This document shows positions 30,665-42,854 of a stretch of 64,000 bases of DNA, in pieces (position 1 is the stretch's first letter; each line of letters starts with the position of its first letter). The notes under the pieces are model-generated. The model was given only the letters and a program-made list of their open reading frames with translations, made no database searches and was not told the origin of the DNA. The position numbers and the translations under genes were made by a program. The DNA lies in NCBI RefSeq assembly GCF_003171515.1, contig NC_089397.1:434001-498000 (forward strand). Reading direction: 5' to 3'. The DNA comes from Pyrenophora tritici-repentis (Eukaryota > Ascomycota > Dothideomycetes > Pleosporales > Pleosporaceae).

Positions 30665-31020
30665 GCCTTTGCAGTGCCTGACATCGCACTCGTAAGGATA
30701 TAGATCTGAACATGTAAATGACACTTGTATATAGTTTGTCAGATGTTTAGTCTGTCTGTTGGTATAACTTTAGAGTGGAGATTAGCGTTATCTCCGGTGG
30801 ACCCCTCAGCTATGTGCCTCGGATAACCTTGTCCACAAACCCTGACGTTGACGACCCTCGGTCCTGGGCTTTGGATGCACTCCCTGCAATCTTCACAATG
30901 TCTACCTGCACCCTTCTGCATATCATCTTTGTTTCTTCTTTTCCAGATTGAATATTGCGACGCAGACTCACTCACGTGTTCATTCACAGCGCATCCATCT
31001 TATCCTGTTGCACAAGCATA

Positions 31021-32112
31021 ATGACCTCACCAAATGAATTCCATGGCTGGCTGGGCCACGACAAGACAGCCGCCCAAGGAAACATGACATGGTCCTCTTT
31101 CCAACCCAAACCCTTCAACGACATCGATGTCGACATCAAGGTATCCCATTGTGGCATCTGCGGCAGCGACGTTCACACGCTACGGTCGGGATGGGGCGCA
31201 ACCCATTATCCTATCTGTGTCGGACACGAGATTGTCGGAAATGTTGTGAGGGTCGGAGACAAAGTGGAGCACCTCACACTGGGCGAGAGGGTAGGTGTCG
31301 GCGCGCAAGCCTTTAGCTGTCTTAAGGAGGATTGTGAAGAGTGCAGCGCTGGCCTGGAACAGCATTGTCCGAAGATGGTGGGCACGTACGGTTCGAAATA
31401 TCCAGGTGGCAGCTGGAGCATGGGTGGCTATGCAGACTATGTTCGAGTGCCAGCTCACTTCGCTATAAAGATCCCAGCAGGATTGAGGAGCGAAGACGCA
31501 GCCCCAATGATGTGCGGAGGCATCACGGTGTATTCGCCTCTAAAGAACAACGGAGCAGGACCGGGGAAGAAAGTCGGGGTCGTGGGCCTAGGTGGGCTTG
31601 GCCATTTTGGTGTCTTGTTCGCAAAAGCTTTAGGTTGTGACAAGGTCGTAGCCATCAGCCGGCGGAGAAACAAAGCCGACGACGCAAAAGCTATGGGTGC
31701 CACAGACTACATAGCGACATCAGAAGACGAGAAGTGGGCTCGTCAACATTCTCGGACCCTCGATATCATCATTAGTACTGTCTCCTCTCCAGATATGCCT
31801 CTTGAGTCCTACTTACGACTTTTGCGCACGGGTGGCGTCTTTATTCAGGTCGGTGCACCGGAGGACAAGCTACCGCAGATTTCCGCGTTCGGTCTCATTG
31901 CCAAAGGCTGTAAGATAGGAGGCAGTCAAATCGGCAGTCCGAAAGAAATTGATGAGATGCTCAAGTTTGCGGCGGAGAATGGAGTAAAGCCATGGGTTCA
32001 AAAGGAAAACATGAAAGACGCCAACAAGGCGATCGTCAATATGGAGGATGGCCATGCGCGGTATCGTTACGTGCTTGTACATACAGATATGGCCGATAGA
32101 GCGAAAATGTAA
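31021..32112 (+). CDS. Zinc-dependent alcohol dehydrogenase, CAD/ADH6-like, 363 aa
   Basis: Intronless. Shows the zinc-MDR pattern: HCGICGSDVH with the catalytic-zinc Cys, GHEIVG, then a structural-zinc set of four cysteines (CLKEDCEECSAGLEQHC), and the Rossmann motif VGVVGLGGLGHFGVLFAKALG. SRRRNK after the second strand suggests NADPH preference. The sequence most resembles cinnamyl-alcohol/ADH6-type NADP-dependent reductases that interconvert aromatic or medium-chain aldehydes and alcohols. The ATG at 31021 gives the standard length; an earlier non-ATG extension was ignored. It may work with the neighbouring FAD monooxygenase. Confidence 0.92.
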   Translation: MTSPNEFHGWLGHDKTAAQGNMTWSSFQPKPFNDIDVDIKVSHCGICGSDVHTLRSGWGATHYPICVGHEIVGNVVRVGDKVEHLTLGERVGVGAQAFSCLKEDCEECSAGLEQHCPKMVGTYGSKYPGGSWSMGGYADYVRVPAHFAIKIPAGLRSEDAAPMMCGGITVYSPLKNNGAGPGKKVGVVGLGGLGHFGVLFAKALGCDKVVAISRRRNKADDAKAMGATDYIATSEDEKWARQHSRTLDIIISTVSSPDMPLESYLRLLRTGGVFIQVGAPEDKLPQISAFGLIAKGCKIGGSQIGSPKEIDEMLKFAAENGVKPWVQKENMKDANKAIVNMEDGHARYRYVLVHTDMADRAKM

Positions 32113-32703
32113 AGGCGCTAATAATCAGCCAGCCATGTCTCCCCGCAAGGTCTTGCATCCGTGGTAATACAAGTCTCTGACGCATTACGGAATAGGAAGC
32201 GCGAAGATCATGTCGAAAGTCTCGACATTGAGCATGTTGCTGTTGTGTGACGCGTACGTTGGTTGGCAGGTTGTCTGACGTAGTGAACCAGCTCGCCTAC
32301 ATCTTTCACATGCGGCTTACACGTATTGGGCCTCAAGAACATTTTTTTATAATTACTTATTATTGTCATTTGTCGAGTTTGATATTTACCTAGTTACACA
32401 GAGGTGTTCCCATCCAAGCCCGAGACCCTTAGCGAATTCACTCGTTTCATTGCTGATCGCAACGCCAGCGTTGCCACGCTACCATATTGATTATACAGAT
32501 TACATTGTGAACGCTCTATGCTATCGATTAGGTTACACGCGATCATGAATCTCTTCTTCACTTAAAATCTACCGCTCTAGTTCAACGATTCGTTCTATTC
32601 CACTTATTCCGGCCGCCTACTCAACCACAGTTCATTCTACCTCTCAACCAAGCTTTGAACCGCGCATACTTCGAACCTCTGCGCTGCACCCAACTCTTTC
32701 CAA
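32113..32703. other. Intergenic, no gene seen
   Basis: 591 bp with AT-rich stretches around 32340-32370 and a pyrimidine-rich leader before the next start codon. No supported gene. Confidence 0.45.
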
Positions 32704-33525
32704 ATGTCTTGGCTTATTAAGAAAACCCCAAAGACAAGCATCGCCGGTATGAATCTTACGCGAGAGAAGGCACAGAATTTAGTCGATATATGGCAATGGC
32801 TTGAAGATGATCTACACAAGCAAATCACAGACATCGACGCCTTCCCAAGCATCACAGGAACTGGTTCCTTCCATGCGCTCAGCCAAATCCAACAGCGCCA
32901 TTCTCAGATAACTAAACGAATTGAGGATCTGAATCTCTGCATCCCGACATCGGCAGACTCATGGCCAAAGGAGTTATATGATGCAAAGGCTAGCATGGCG
33001 CGCAAAGTTAAGGTCTGTAACGATAAGTCTCGACCATTCTCACTAGGATGGAAACAGGCCGCGAAGCAGTTCTGGCCACTTATTGCAGAGACATATACAC
33101 TCATCCTTGAGCTGATTGGTCGTCTCAAGCAAGAGCTGCGCACCGCTTTGGAAGACGAAAAGACATGGACAGAAACCAAGGCGAACAAACTTCTACGGCG
33201 TGCCAGTGTCCAGTCTATCCTGAGTCCCCCCTCCACATCCAACACAGACATGAAACATGTTGTTTTTGACAAGAAGGTCACAGTTCGATATTGTAACATC
33301 GGTGAAGCATTGAACGAGGATGATGAAGGCCATGTCGCCTATGGTGCTGCACGTAAAATCGACGAGTTTACCACGAACCTGAAGAACGATAAGAAGAATA
33401 CGGCGGGCAAGTACAAACGCCGAGCTTTGTTTGATCGTGCGACTCGCCCAGGGTCGGCGGATACGGCGGACGAGGTGGTACAAGAAGAGGTCTCGGAGAA
33501 TACGCCACAGGATTCCGTCGCATAG
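32704..33525 (+). CDS. Hypothetical protein, 273 aa
   Basis: A single open frame from a true ATG preceded by CAA at the -3 to -1 positions, with balanced codon use. No recognised domain. The first 170 residues look helical (EKAQNLVDIWQWLEDDLHKQITDI, LIAETYTLILELIGRLKQEL). The C-terminal third is charged and probably disordered, ending in an acidic stretch. No signal peptide or membrane segment. A distantly similar helical pattern (YAELLLIVEELLKKLKE) occurs in the open frame at 54.8-55.6 kb, so the two may belong to one loose family. Confidence 0.7.
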   Translation: MSWLIKKTPKTSIAGMNLTREKAQNLVDIWQWLEDDLHKQITDIDAFPSITGTGSFHALSQIQQRHSQITKRIEDLNLCIPTSADSWPKELYDAKASMARKVKVCNDKSRPFSLGWKQAAKQFWPLIAETYTLILELIGRLKQELRTALEDEKTWTETKANKLLRRASVQSILSPPSTSNTDMKHVVFDKKVTVRYCNIGEALNEDDEGHVAYGAARKIDEFTTNLKNDKKNTAGKYKRRALFDRATRPGSADTADEVVQEEVSENTPQDSVA

Positions 33526-34333
33526 GCGCATTATCCAGATTGAGAAGTGATGGGATGGCGTTTAGTTTTCAAGATGCGGATCGTGTAAACCTGATTTTTT
33601 TGTTGGATTTTTAGAGATAGATAGCAATGCGAGCGCGTTAAGCTTACGATACTTACTTTCAAGGAAGTTACTATGCAAAGTATGAGATTTGAGTAAAGAT
33701 TCCACAACCCTAGTAGAACCCTATCAGAAAGATGTATACACTAAAGGGAGCTGTAGGTAGAGATAAGATATAGAGGCCTATACACTCTAGGTTGCTTACT
33801 ACTAACTAGAAACATGTGGTTGAAAGATGAAAACGCGGCCAATGGTAAAATATCGTAATGAGTTCGCAAAGATCAAATTTATGCCTGCTTCTAGCGCAAG
33901 TTAATGAATAGAGCCTTTCACCACAAACTATAAAACATCGCACCGATCACGTATTCAACCCTAGTACGACGCCAGAAGAGGTGTGCCAAATCGTTCTACA
34001 TGATGTGTGGACCTCAAGGTTGTTCGTAGTTCTCCAGATTTTCAAAGAATCCGGTAATCTGTCCCCGCCAAGTTCTAGTTCCGAGGCCTGTTTAACAGAA
34101 CTCAGTTATCCTATCCAAATTCAGAGACTGCAGATCAAAAATTTACAATCATAAGTATGATGATTACCTCCCTCTGTAGTACCACAGTACACATACTTGA
34201 GGCACCAGACTGGAGACCCATCGATTACAAGATCTTGGCAGGTCTACCATGTTATTTCAATCTCAATTGCCTGACATTACCACTTCTCTTCTCCGTTGAC
34301 TAAGCTCCCGGTCACCCCCTTGTAATTAATCTT
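33526..34333. other. Intergenic, no gene seen
   Basis: 808 bp between convergent genes, moderately AT-rich, no supported ORF or repeat. Confidence 0.45.
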
Positions 34334-36090
34334 TCACAAAGCCTTATACCCTCCTTTTTCTCTGCATCGAACCGTAGCATGAACCTTTGTCGGCTTATTG
34401 AACCAGTAATTACGCGTCTCCCACTCCTTCTCCGGGTGTGGAAGTTCCAAGTCGAACGAGCGAAGAAGCTGCGGAATGACTTTGTATATCTCACACAGTG
34501 ATATCTGTCTTCGCTTAAGCCTATGTATAGAACAATCTGCAGAATACAACTTACATTCTTTCCGATGCATGTCCTAGAGCCCCCGCCAAACTGTAATTTG
34601 TGTCAACAGTGCTTGTAGACTATCAAACACAGGATATCTTACCTGGAACATGTAACGCTCCATTTTCGACGCCTGTGGCCCGAGCCATCGTTCCGGAACA
34701 AAGGCGTCGGCATCGTTACCGAAGATGCTCTTGTCGCGTTGTACTACCGCAGCGTTCACACCAACACGCGTACCCTCGGGGAACCATGCTCCAGCGATCA
34801 TACAACCACCTCGCGGAACATGACGCGGAAGTGTCATACCAACACTTGGGTGTAATCGCATGCCTTCTTTGCAGCAAGCAATGAAATAGGGTAGCCCAAC
34901 AGCCTCGTGATATTGTATTATCGGACTCAGTAGCCCGGCCTGCGAAGCTTCGTCGATTTCGGTAGTGAGCTTTGCGTATGCTGATGGGGTGCGCATGAGG
35001 TGGTAAACTATAGCCGTGATCGCAGCCGCGGTTGTATCTGATCCGGCAATGCTGTGTTCTGTCAGCCTTATTGTCACATGTGCCAATACGGCGTGGGTCA
35101 TACAAAGCGCCGTAAACCTCCATCTTCACTTCAGTGATGCCGAAATCCTTCTGCCTTCCCTTGTTTTGCATGATTCTGAAGAAACTCTGCAACATATCTT
35201 CTTTCTCATCGGCCTCCCCGCTCTCAATCAGACGCTGTCTGTCAGCAACGCATGATTCCGATGCGTTCTCAATGTGCTTCAACGCTTTCAAAGCCTGGAA
35301 AACCCGAGGTATCATCGCTCCACTGATGAGGACTAGGGGCCTCAAGAAGGCTGGGGAAGCACAAGCGACGGCGATGAAGGGAATTAGTAGATCCAGAGCG
35401 TGGATATTGCCGCCGTGGTCATAAGCACCTTCCAGGAATCCAAACATCCGGCTGAAGAACAACTCGCCGATGACGTCAAAAGAATACCACTGGAACCACT
35501 GCGAAATGTCGATAGCAGTAGTTCTTGTCGCACTCTCAGCAAGCTTCTCCATGAGCATCTGCACACATTTGTCCACACTGTCCTCCAACTGTATGATATT
35601 CGACATTGAGTAGACTTGGTTAACGATTCTACGTCTCTCAGCGTGCTGGCGCTCATCGAGGTTGGTGAACGCATCCGGATATTTGCCCCAAGTAGCACGG
35701 AAAGGAAGATAGAAGTCAGTCTAGCATTTGTTAGCAGTGGATAAGAGGACCATGCTACACCACAGGTCTCACCTTGACAAATCCAGAATGAGATGAATAT
35801 ATGGTCCGGATAGCCTCTGGGTCTGCTACTGCTATCTCATTTGGAGCTATCCGAACAATAGGTCCATATCTCTGATGAAGGCGTCTCTGCATCTTGTCTG
35901 GGCTGCCTCCTGCAACATTGATGATGTGCCAAAGACGAGTAATAGATGCCAAGAAGGGTCCTGGGTATTGGGACAACGAATGGACATATCTAGCATATAC
36001 TATCCACGCCAGACATGATGCTATCAGCAGAAAAGAGAGTAACGAAAGAGCAGGTACCCCTTCCGAGAGATTACATCTGTTCAAAATCAT
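34334..36090 (-). CDS. Cytochrome P450 monooxygenase, 521 aa
   Basis: Exons 36090-35773, 35720-35104, 35066-34643, 34590-34555 and 34504-34334. It has an N-terminal membrane anchor (LLSFLLIASCLAWIVYA), then a YPGPFLA hinge, the I-helix AGSDTTAAA, CKEGMRLHP (ExxR-region), a PERW block and the heme loop FGGGSRTCIG with the cysteine ligand, split from its neighbours by two introns. The C-terminal YKVIPQLLRSFDLEL block fits fungal CYPs of the pisatin demethylase/benzoate hydroxylase type. The second intron would be only 37 nt, unusually short, so that junction is uncertain. It is an ER-bound hydroxylase of unknown substrate, near other redox enzymes. Confidence 0.9.
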
Positions 36091-37317
36091 AATGAAGAAT
36101 ATACGGAACAAAAAAGATACGAGAGTCCTGGGAAGACCTGATTTAGGTGAAGACTATTGGAGCACCAAAAGGTTGCCATGAGTAACGTTACTCTTATACC
36201 ACTCATACGGGTTTCAACTAGTTTCCAAGTGATTTGATCTATGTGTCGCCTATATAAGCAGACTGATAACCGTGTGAGTCCTCCGCGGGTGATGTGGGGG
36301 CCAAGGGTGAGCCTGACCGGCATCAACAGAGCAGCGCCTCATCTCTACACTGTGACTCGTTGTTTGTGCAGCTCAATCAGATTGTGAAGAACTGGCTGCA
36401 CTTCTGATTCAGGGTACATGTGGAACAAGCGAAAGCGCACCCATTGCTTGTGGCACATAGCGTACCGAAGCGCTACGGTTGCCCAAATCCAAGTTTATCC
36501 CGCCTCTTAACCTTTTCTGGTGAATGGAGCTGCTTTTCTCGAGCAGTTGATAGTTCAAAACTCTGATCTATAGGTCAATTGCGAAAGTGCTTCATGTTGT
36601 CTCGCTTGCTTTGGGTAATCGTTGTATTTGCAACCGACGTGTCTATCGTAAGCCCGAGAGGCTACGTTGCTTTACTGAGCTAATGATAGTGCACTTTTCG
36701 AAATCGAGAAAATGAGGCATGGTAGGCAGCCAGGCAGCCTTCATTGAACTGCCACCTACCAGGACTCACTTCTCTCATTTGCCACTGTTGGAGCATTTGC
36801 TGACATCAGCAGAACCCACAATCAAGCCGTGGGGCGCATGTATAGCACATGGTAATCATGGGTATGCATTATGGCTCGTATTCGCGACCATAGGCAGCAG
36901 GTCTAATTGAGTAACAAAGAAAGCGATATACTCTCTAGAGGTGTGTACGGCGCGGCAGCGTTCAAAGGGCTGCGGAAATTCAACGAGCCTTGTATTCCGG
37001 TACCGATGCGGCGTATCCGCGCCATATGACTCATCGAGATTCGAAAGGTGGCGCTATACCAGACAGGCCGGATATGCGGCAGGGCGCACGATGTTGGTGA
37101 TGTCGTTTGGGGTTTGACGATGCTCTCCAAGGTCCCGCTTCTACAGTATGAGCCCAAAGCTTAACCCATCTAAGGCTTAGCTTACAATGTTAGTCAGCAA
37201 CTTCATCTTGTACATACCCGAGGTGACATTCATGCTTTTCCGTGCGCACACCGCAGTGTCCGTCGATATAAAACCCACTCGCTGCACCTCCAATCTGGCC
37301 AAATTGTGCAGGTGACA
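36091..37317. other. Intergenic between divergent P450 and methyltransferase genes
   Basis: 1.2 kb with only short unsupported frames. It holds the promoters of two divergent genes. No specific site recognised. Confidence 0.45.
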
Positions 37318-38346
37318 ATGAAGAAGTTTCCACCTGGCCTCCACCAGAAACTGCACACCATGTCGCATCCGCGGATACTTTTCCGAAGCAGCTTGACTCA
37401 GATATCACGGCCATCTCTACGATACAAGTGTTATGAAGCTACGGCTCTTCAGTTTCAATCAAGTCTTCATCATCGCCGCGCCTTCTCAACTACAAAGTCT
37501 ATGGCCACCACTCAAGAGCAGAAAGACTGGTCTGCAAACCAATATCTCAAGTTCAACAATGAGCGCACTCGCCCCGTCTACGACTTGCTATCGCAAGTCA
37601 TCCCACACCTATCCTCATTCCCCAATCCCCGCATCTACGACCTAGGCTGCGGCCCCGGAAACTCTACCAAAGTCATCCTCGACGCTTTCCCCACCGCCCG
37701 CATCACCGGCATGGATAGTTCGGCCGACATGCTAAAGAAAGCCAGTGCCTCCCTTCCAAGCGTCGAGTTTGTAACAGGAGACCTAGCCACCTTCAAAGTC
37801 GACCAAAAAGCCAATCTGCTGTTCAGCAACGCCGTGTTCCACTGGCTGAGGCACAGCAACAGGATCCCCACGCTGGTGACACTATTCCAGGGTCTGAGCA
37901 CAGGAGGCGTGGTAGCAATACAGGTTCCTGATAACTACAATGAGCCTTCCCACGCGCTTATGCGCGTTACTGCTTCCCTTCCCGACAAGCCCTGGGCACC
38001 ATTCTTCAAGGACACGAAGATTGGAGATTTGGCAGATGAGGAGCGACCAGATCTGGATCCGATCCAACCGCCAACTGAATTTTACAACGCGCTGATTCCG
38101 CACGCCGGGGGTGTTAATGTGTGGCGAACGATGTATCATCATGTACTCAAAGATGCGAGGGCGATTGTGGAGTGGGTGAAAGGGACGGGATTACAGCCGT
38201 ACCTGAACAGGATTGAAGACGAAGCAACGAAGCAGGCCTTCTTGGGAGAGTACGAGAGGAGGCTGGAGGAAGCGTATCCAAAGATGGCTGATGGGAATGT
38301 TCTCTTGGTGTATCCAAGGTTGTTCATCGTTGCTGTGAGAAAGTGA
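37318..38346 (+). CDS. Trans-aconitate methyltransferase-like protein, 342 aa
   Basis: Intronless. The N-terminal 60 residues are basic, Ser-rich and end in RAFSTTKS, like a mitochondrial presequence. The enzyme part starts near MATTQEQKDWSANQYLKFNNERTRPVYDLL and carries SAM motif I (IYDLGCGPGNSTKVI), then GMDSSADML and FSNAVFHWL. This arrangement is that of trans-aconitate 2-methyltransferases (Tam/Tmt1), which methylate trans-aconitate or related acids. The ATG at 37318 is the first in frame; a second at 37360 (MSHPRIL) would also keep the presequence. Nothing in the sequence ties it firmly to the preceding oxidoreductases. Confidence 0.88.
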   Translation: MKKFPPGLHQKLHTMSHPRILFRSSLTQISRPSLRYKCYEATALQFQSSLHHRRAFSTTKSMATTQEQKDWSANQYLKFNNERTRPVYDLLSQVIPHLSSFPNPRIYDLGCGPGNSTKVILDAFPTARITGMDSSADMLKKASASLPSVEFVTGDLATFKVDQKANLLFSNAVFHWLRHSNRIPTLVTLFQGLSTGGVVAIQVPDNYNEPSHALMRVTASLPDKPWAPFFKDTKIGDLADEERPDLDPIQPPTEFYNALIPHAGGVNVWRTMYHHVLKDARAIVEWVKGTGLQPYLNRIEDEATKQAFLGEYERRLEEAYPKMADGNVLLVYPRLFIVAVRK

Positions 38347-38978
38347 AGGAGTCTAAGAAAAACCACAACTATAGCTTCAGGCAAATCAGTCAATGTTAAT
38401 AAGCCTCACATGTGATTATAGGGAAGTCCATAACTATTTCTAGCACAGCTTTCTACACATTAACACCACTTTACTATCTGTTACTAATCTCACACATACC
38501 CGCCGCAGCTTTGCAACAAAAGTCTTGCTGGCGTGGCGTCTCCCTACTCCCACTTATAGCCTCCGGTCGACTGTTTAGTCTCTCGCTCCTTCCATGCTCC
38601 TCTACCACATCACACCGCCATAAAAAGCAATGCCAAGGATCGTAGATGGCACATGTGATCAATTACCCAGAAAACGCCATTATCAATGCTTGCTCAAAAT
38701 CCCCGTCAAAATGTTTGGCATGAAGAGTCCAGCGCGAACAAGAGAAGGGCAGACAATGCCGTGTCGAAAAAGGTGTCTCGTCAAACTAATGCTAAGCCCG
38801 ATGCGTGAAGATGATGAAACTGGACCATTCTACATGTTCATGACGTAGGGTTCTGGTCCAGGGGTATAGAATAGAGTATCGACGCTTTTTCGCCCAAGCC
38901 CGTGAAAATGGTAGAGAGAGAACAAACGCCCAAATTACTCCAGTATGGACCCAAAAAGAGTGTGTGAGTTATCGTGTC
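38347..38978. other. Intergenic, 3' ends of convergent genes
   Basis: 632 bp. No supported gene. Confidence 0.45.
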
Positions 38979-41900
38979 TCATCCGGCACCTGCGGTGCCA
39001 ATTTGTGTATGTTTTTGGAAGCCCGGTGAGCGGTAGCTGTGCCGATGAGGCGACGCAGTCCGATGGCTCTCTGCCGAAGCTTGTGGATTCGGGCCATATG
39101 CAGCGTTGGGCGTGCCCCGGTCGTATCCTTGTCCGGGACTCTGTTGATTGTTAGCAGGCCCCGAAGGAAGTCCGCCTGCTTGACGAGCATGCGTCTCGCC
39201 CGCTTGTGCCGAAGGATTGTTGTCGGCTGTTGTTATTTGAGGCGCATTGCGCTGATCTTTCCTAGATGCAGTACCTGCTTGCTCCCTGGGTCCAGCAGGA
39301 GGGGCAGACAGAGGGTTTTTACCCCGCTGCTCCCATTGTCGCATGATTTCTTTTGCGCTCATATCCGATACCTCATCGCTCAGCAGTTCCATGATCTCTG
39401 GGGGCACCTGGGTAGAGTTAGAAGTAAGAAGTAAAAAGCACATGGATAACATACCTCTGAGAACTCATCGTTGTTCTCTATGAGATCAAACACCACTTTG
39501 ACAGCGCCTTGATCCACACTCTTGACTTCTTTGTCGTTGCTCTCTCTCAAAATGTTTGGGGCCATGACGGTGGCGATGTTCCAGGTGTCCATCTTGTTGC
39601 CAGTCTCCTCGTCCACAGTATGGAACGAAGAGACCCAGTTGAGGAAGCAGAACAAGACCTCCATTGTATCGCGATGAGCTTTGGGCAGCAGACACAGCAC
39701 CAAGTGCAAAACCTTCTTTCTTTGCGCCTCATCTTCAATGTCTACTTTTGTTAGCAGGCGTCTGTCATAGTCATCGAGGTACTCACCATTTGCGACCATG
39801 AACAGTCTGTAGAGTTTCAACGTCAAGACAGGCTCAGGCATCAGCCGGAGAAAACGTTTGAGAAGGTTGGCAAGGATAACCGGGTTCTTCGTGTTTAGGT
39901 CAACCTTCTGAACCCCATTTGCGTCGATCTCTTCCTCAAGTTCACGGAGCGCTTTGAGGTTGCCATTCTTCCTGAAGACACCCTCAATAGACATGTCCAT
40001 GTTTCTCATGGCTGTAATGCACTCCTGGAGAAGAGCAGGTACTTTGAGAGCACCCGGTCCTACACCCTCTGTACACTCGTCACCGTACTTCTCTACTAGG
40101 TATTCGAGCGATTGTCGGAAAGTTGCTTTGTCTGAAACGGGCTTCTCGACTCCTGACGGCACGCCTTTCTTTGGCTTGGTTTTGTCAGCTTTGAAAGCCT
40201 TGCCAAACCCAATCTTGCCCCAAAAGTTGTTCTTCTTTGACTCTATGAGGTCTAAAAGCTCGCCTTGGTTGTACTGGCTATCGTCAAGTAAAAGTCCAAG
40301 CTGGAGGACGGCTAGACCCTTGAGTTTGAAGTACTCAAGTGGCGATAGCTCGGAGAAGAATGTCCGGGAGCGACCTTCTGACATGATTTGTAAATCCTGA
40401 GCTCCAGAGAAATCCCGACGATGGCCGTTTTGGAGTCGGGGTTGATCATCGCGGCCAAGAAGCGCGCTTCCACCTGCACGGAATGCGTTTGGACGCTGCT
40501 CTCGCTGTTGCTCCAGGGCGGCCATACGGGCGATGTCATCCAACGCAAGCGAATTGACGGCGAGGGTCACGGCGTCGGCCTGGTTGGACCCGTCGCCCTC
40601 CTGGACGATTTGCATGCCACCTCGGAGCTGCCCTTCCCCACCAGCTGAATCAAGACCCTCGGGACCGTCGATAATCCGCGATGCGCGTGCGCGCTTCATT
40701 GTATTCGAGAGGTGTTTGTCGAGCCGCGTCGATCGCAAACGCTTAATGTCGGACATGGACTGCTCATACGCAGCATTTGCACTCTGCTGACTATCAGTCG
40801 TCGAGGTGCCGCCATATGATTTTGAGCGCGTATCTCCTCGCAGATGCGGTGGTTCGTCCCCGAGGCGATGACCTTGCGAAGAATCATAGCCGGCCAGGTT
40901 AGGATCATCTACAAGTCATTAGTGGGACGAATGTAATCTCGGAAACGGCTCCAGAAATCTGAGTCAGGGTGTCAAGATGAGTGGTGACGATGTGATCTAC
41001 CGAGGAGAGGTTATTCTTACCTGAGGTGTGAGGTAGCGCGCCACTGGATCGCAGGGTCGCCATGAGACGAGCATGAGCTACGTTGAGCAAGTGTACGTAT
41101 TGACGTAGTTTTGTGATTTGCTCGAAGCCGTTCTCCGCATCCGACTGGGCTGCTGCACAGGCGGGACAGTAGATGCCCCGTTTAGTCTTACTCCAATAAG
41201 CGTTGCGAGTATCGTGACGCAAGTCGGCATTGCAGCCGCGACAGACCATACAACTATAGTTGAATGACATGTGATTCAGGTGTAAACATTTGTCTTCGAC
41301 CTGGGCATCGCATATGGGACATGCATCTGCCCATCTTGGGACCAGTCGGGCAGACTCAGCTGCCTGGTCCCTTTGGGCCTCATCCTCCAGTCGTGCATCA
41401 AGTGAATTAACTTGGGTGAGAAAATTGGTCAAACCAGTAGAGCTGCGGGTTTCGCGCTCTAACTTTAGAGCACCCTGCAGGCAGATGCGAATCAGCAGCT
41501 TTAGGTAGTGCGCAAGTCCGGTAACCAGGGACAACAACTCTTGGGTCACGCCCAGCCGACGCACGCCCGTACCTTGGGACTGCGTGAGCAGGGCAAAGAA
41601 AGCGACCACCTTCTTACAGAGCAGCTTTGATTCGCGCGAATACGTCAATCCCTTGGGCGTCCTGATGACCAGCTGCGCGTCGAGTGCGTCTGCAGCCGCA
41701 AATAGCAGCTCCACATGCACGATGAACTTCTTCGCTGCCATGACACCGTCAACGTAAGCTCCATTACTCACATGCAGCAGCATGTCGGAGATGCAGGTGG
41801 CCGATTTCTCTTCGAAAGCCGATAATGTCTTCCAAATCCAATTGACCTTGGCTTCAATCTCTTCCTCCTGCTGACGCACGCTCTCGCGCACATCGTCTGT

Positions 41901-42854
41901 TGCATCGGTGTCGGCTTCCTGCTGCAGGCGTTCGATGATTGGCTGGCCAGTTGAGTGCAACCGCACATTCCAGTATTTATGGATCATGTAACATTCCGGA
42001 TGCCAATGCTGGTTCTGCCCATTTCGGAAGATCTCGACAAACTGTTTTAAAATGGAGGTTTGGCAGCCATTACACCGTTGGGCGAATTTTGTGGAGTAGT
42101 GGTAGTGGCAGTAGACACTTCCTTCATGCTCGTAGTAGCTGTCCGAGGCACCAAAAACGGTAGGACACACGGAACAGGTGAAGTGCTCAATGTGGTATTT
42201 CCGGTCGAGCGCTGTAATGTAGGAGCCACGGAGGGCCTGTCCACACTCAAAGCAGAGCAGGTCAAGGCGGCGGAAGTAGTCCGTCTCGCATAGCGGGTAT
42301 TGGCCGGGTGGCTTTTCAGGTACGGGAAAGAATTTCGAGGCAACGATTTTGCTGCAGTCCTGCAAGAAAGCGTCAGTGCATGTGTTGAAAGTGAAGTGAC
42401 ATGTAGGGAGATTTGGTGGGCCAAAACATGGCTAGCGGTTAACCGGCATGCCGTAGTCGACCAACTCTCACATGTACCACGACATGACCGCTAGATGGCG
42501 CTCGTATGACAGGGAAACTTTGAAAGGAGTTGGGAGTCTTACGTGACAGGTAAAGCATTCCAAATGATAAGTATCGCCTAGAGCCCGCACGAACTGGCCG
42601 GTGAGACCCTCGCCACATTTGCCACATATCTTCCCGCTGCGCTTCGGCTTTGGTGCATGATGATGGTGCTCTCCTGGGTCGGTCGAGGATCGCGTAGGAT
42701 GGTTTGTGTGGTTGTGAGGCGCAAGATTGTTCGAGGCGAGGGTTGCCTCATCTGTGGCGCGCCTGGGCAGACCATTGCTGCGCGGGTCGTAATTGTACTG
42801 CTGCTGGACTCCCTGAGAGTCCATCGGAGGCGGTCCCTCCGCCGGTGTTCCCAT
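38979..42854 (-). CDS. lrg1: LIM-domain RhoGAP, Lrg1-like, 1162 aa
   Basis: Exons 42854-42543, 42359-41021, 40908-39787, 39741-39455 and 39407-38979, all phase-consistent. LIM domain 1 (about 77-135) is split by intron 1. LIM 2 is at about 142-195 (CFECGQALRG...CHYHYS), a third LIM-like module at about 200-235 (CNGCQTSI), and a further LIM near 450-505 (CPICDAQVEDKC...CPAC). The RhoGAP domain spans about 806-1026 with the arginine finger in GVFRKNGN and the block NLLKRFLRLMPEPVL. The tail is Gln/Pro/Ser-rich and disordered. Lrg1 proteins stimulate GTP hydrolysis by Rho1 at growing tips and septa and limit cell-wall and MAP-kinase signalling. The gene symbol is by family resemblance. Confidence 0.92.
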
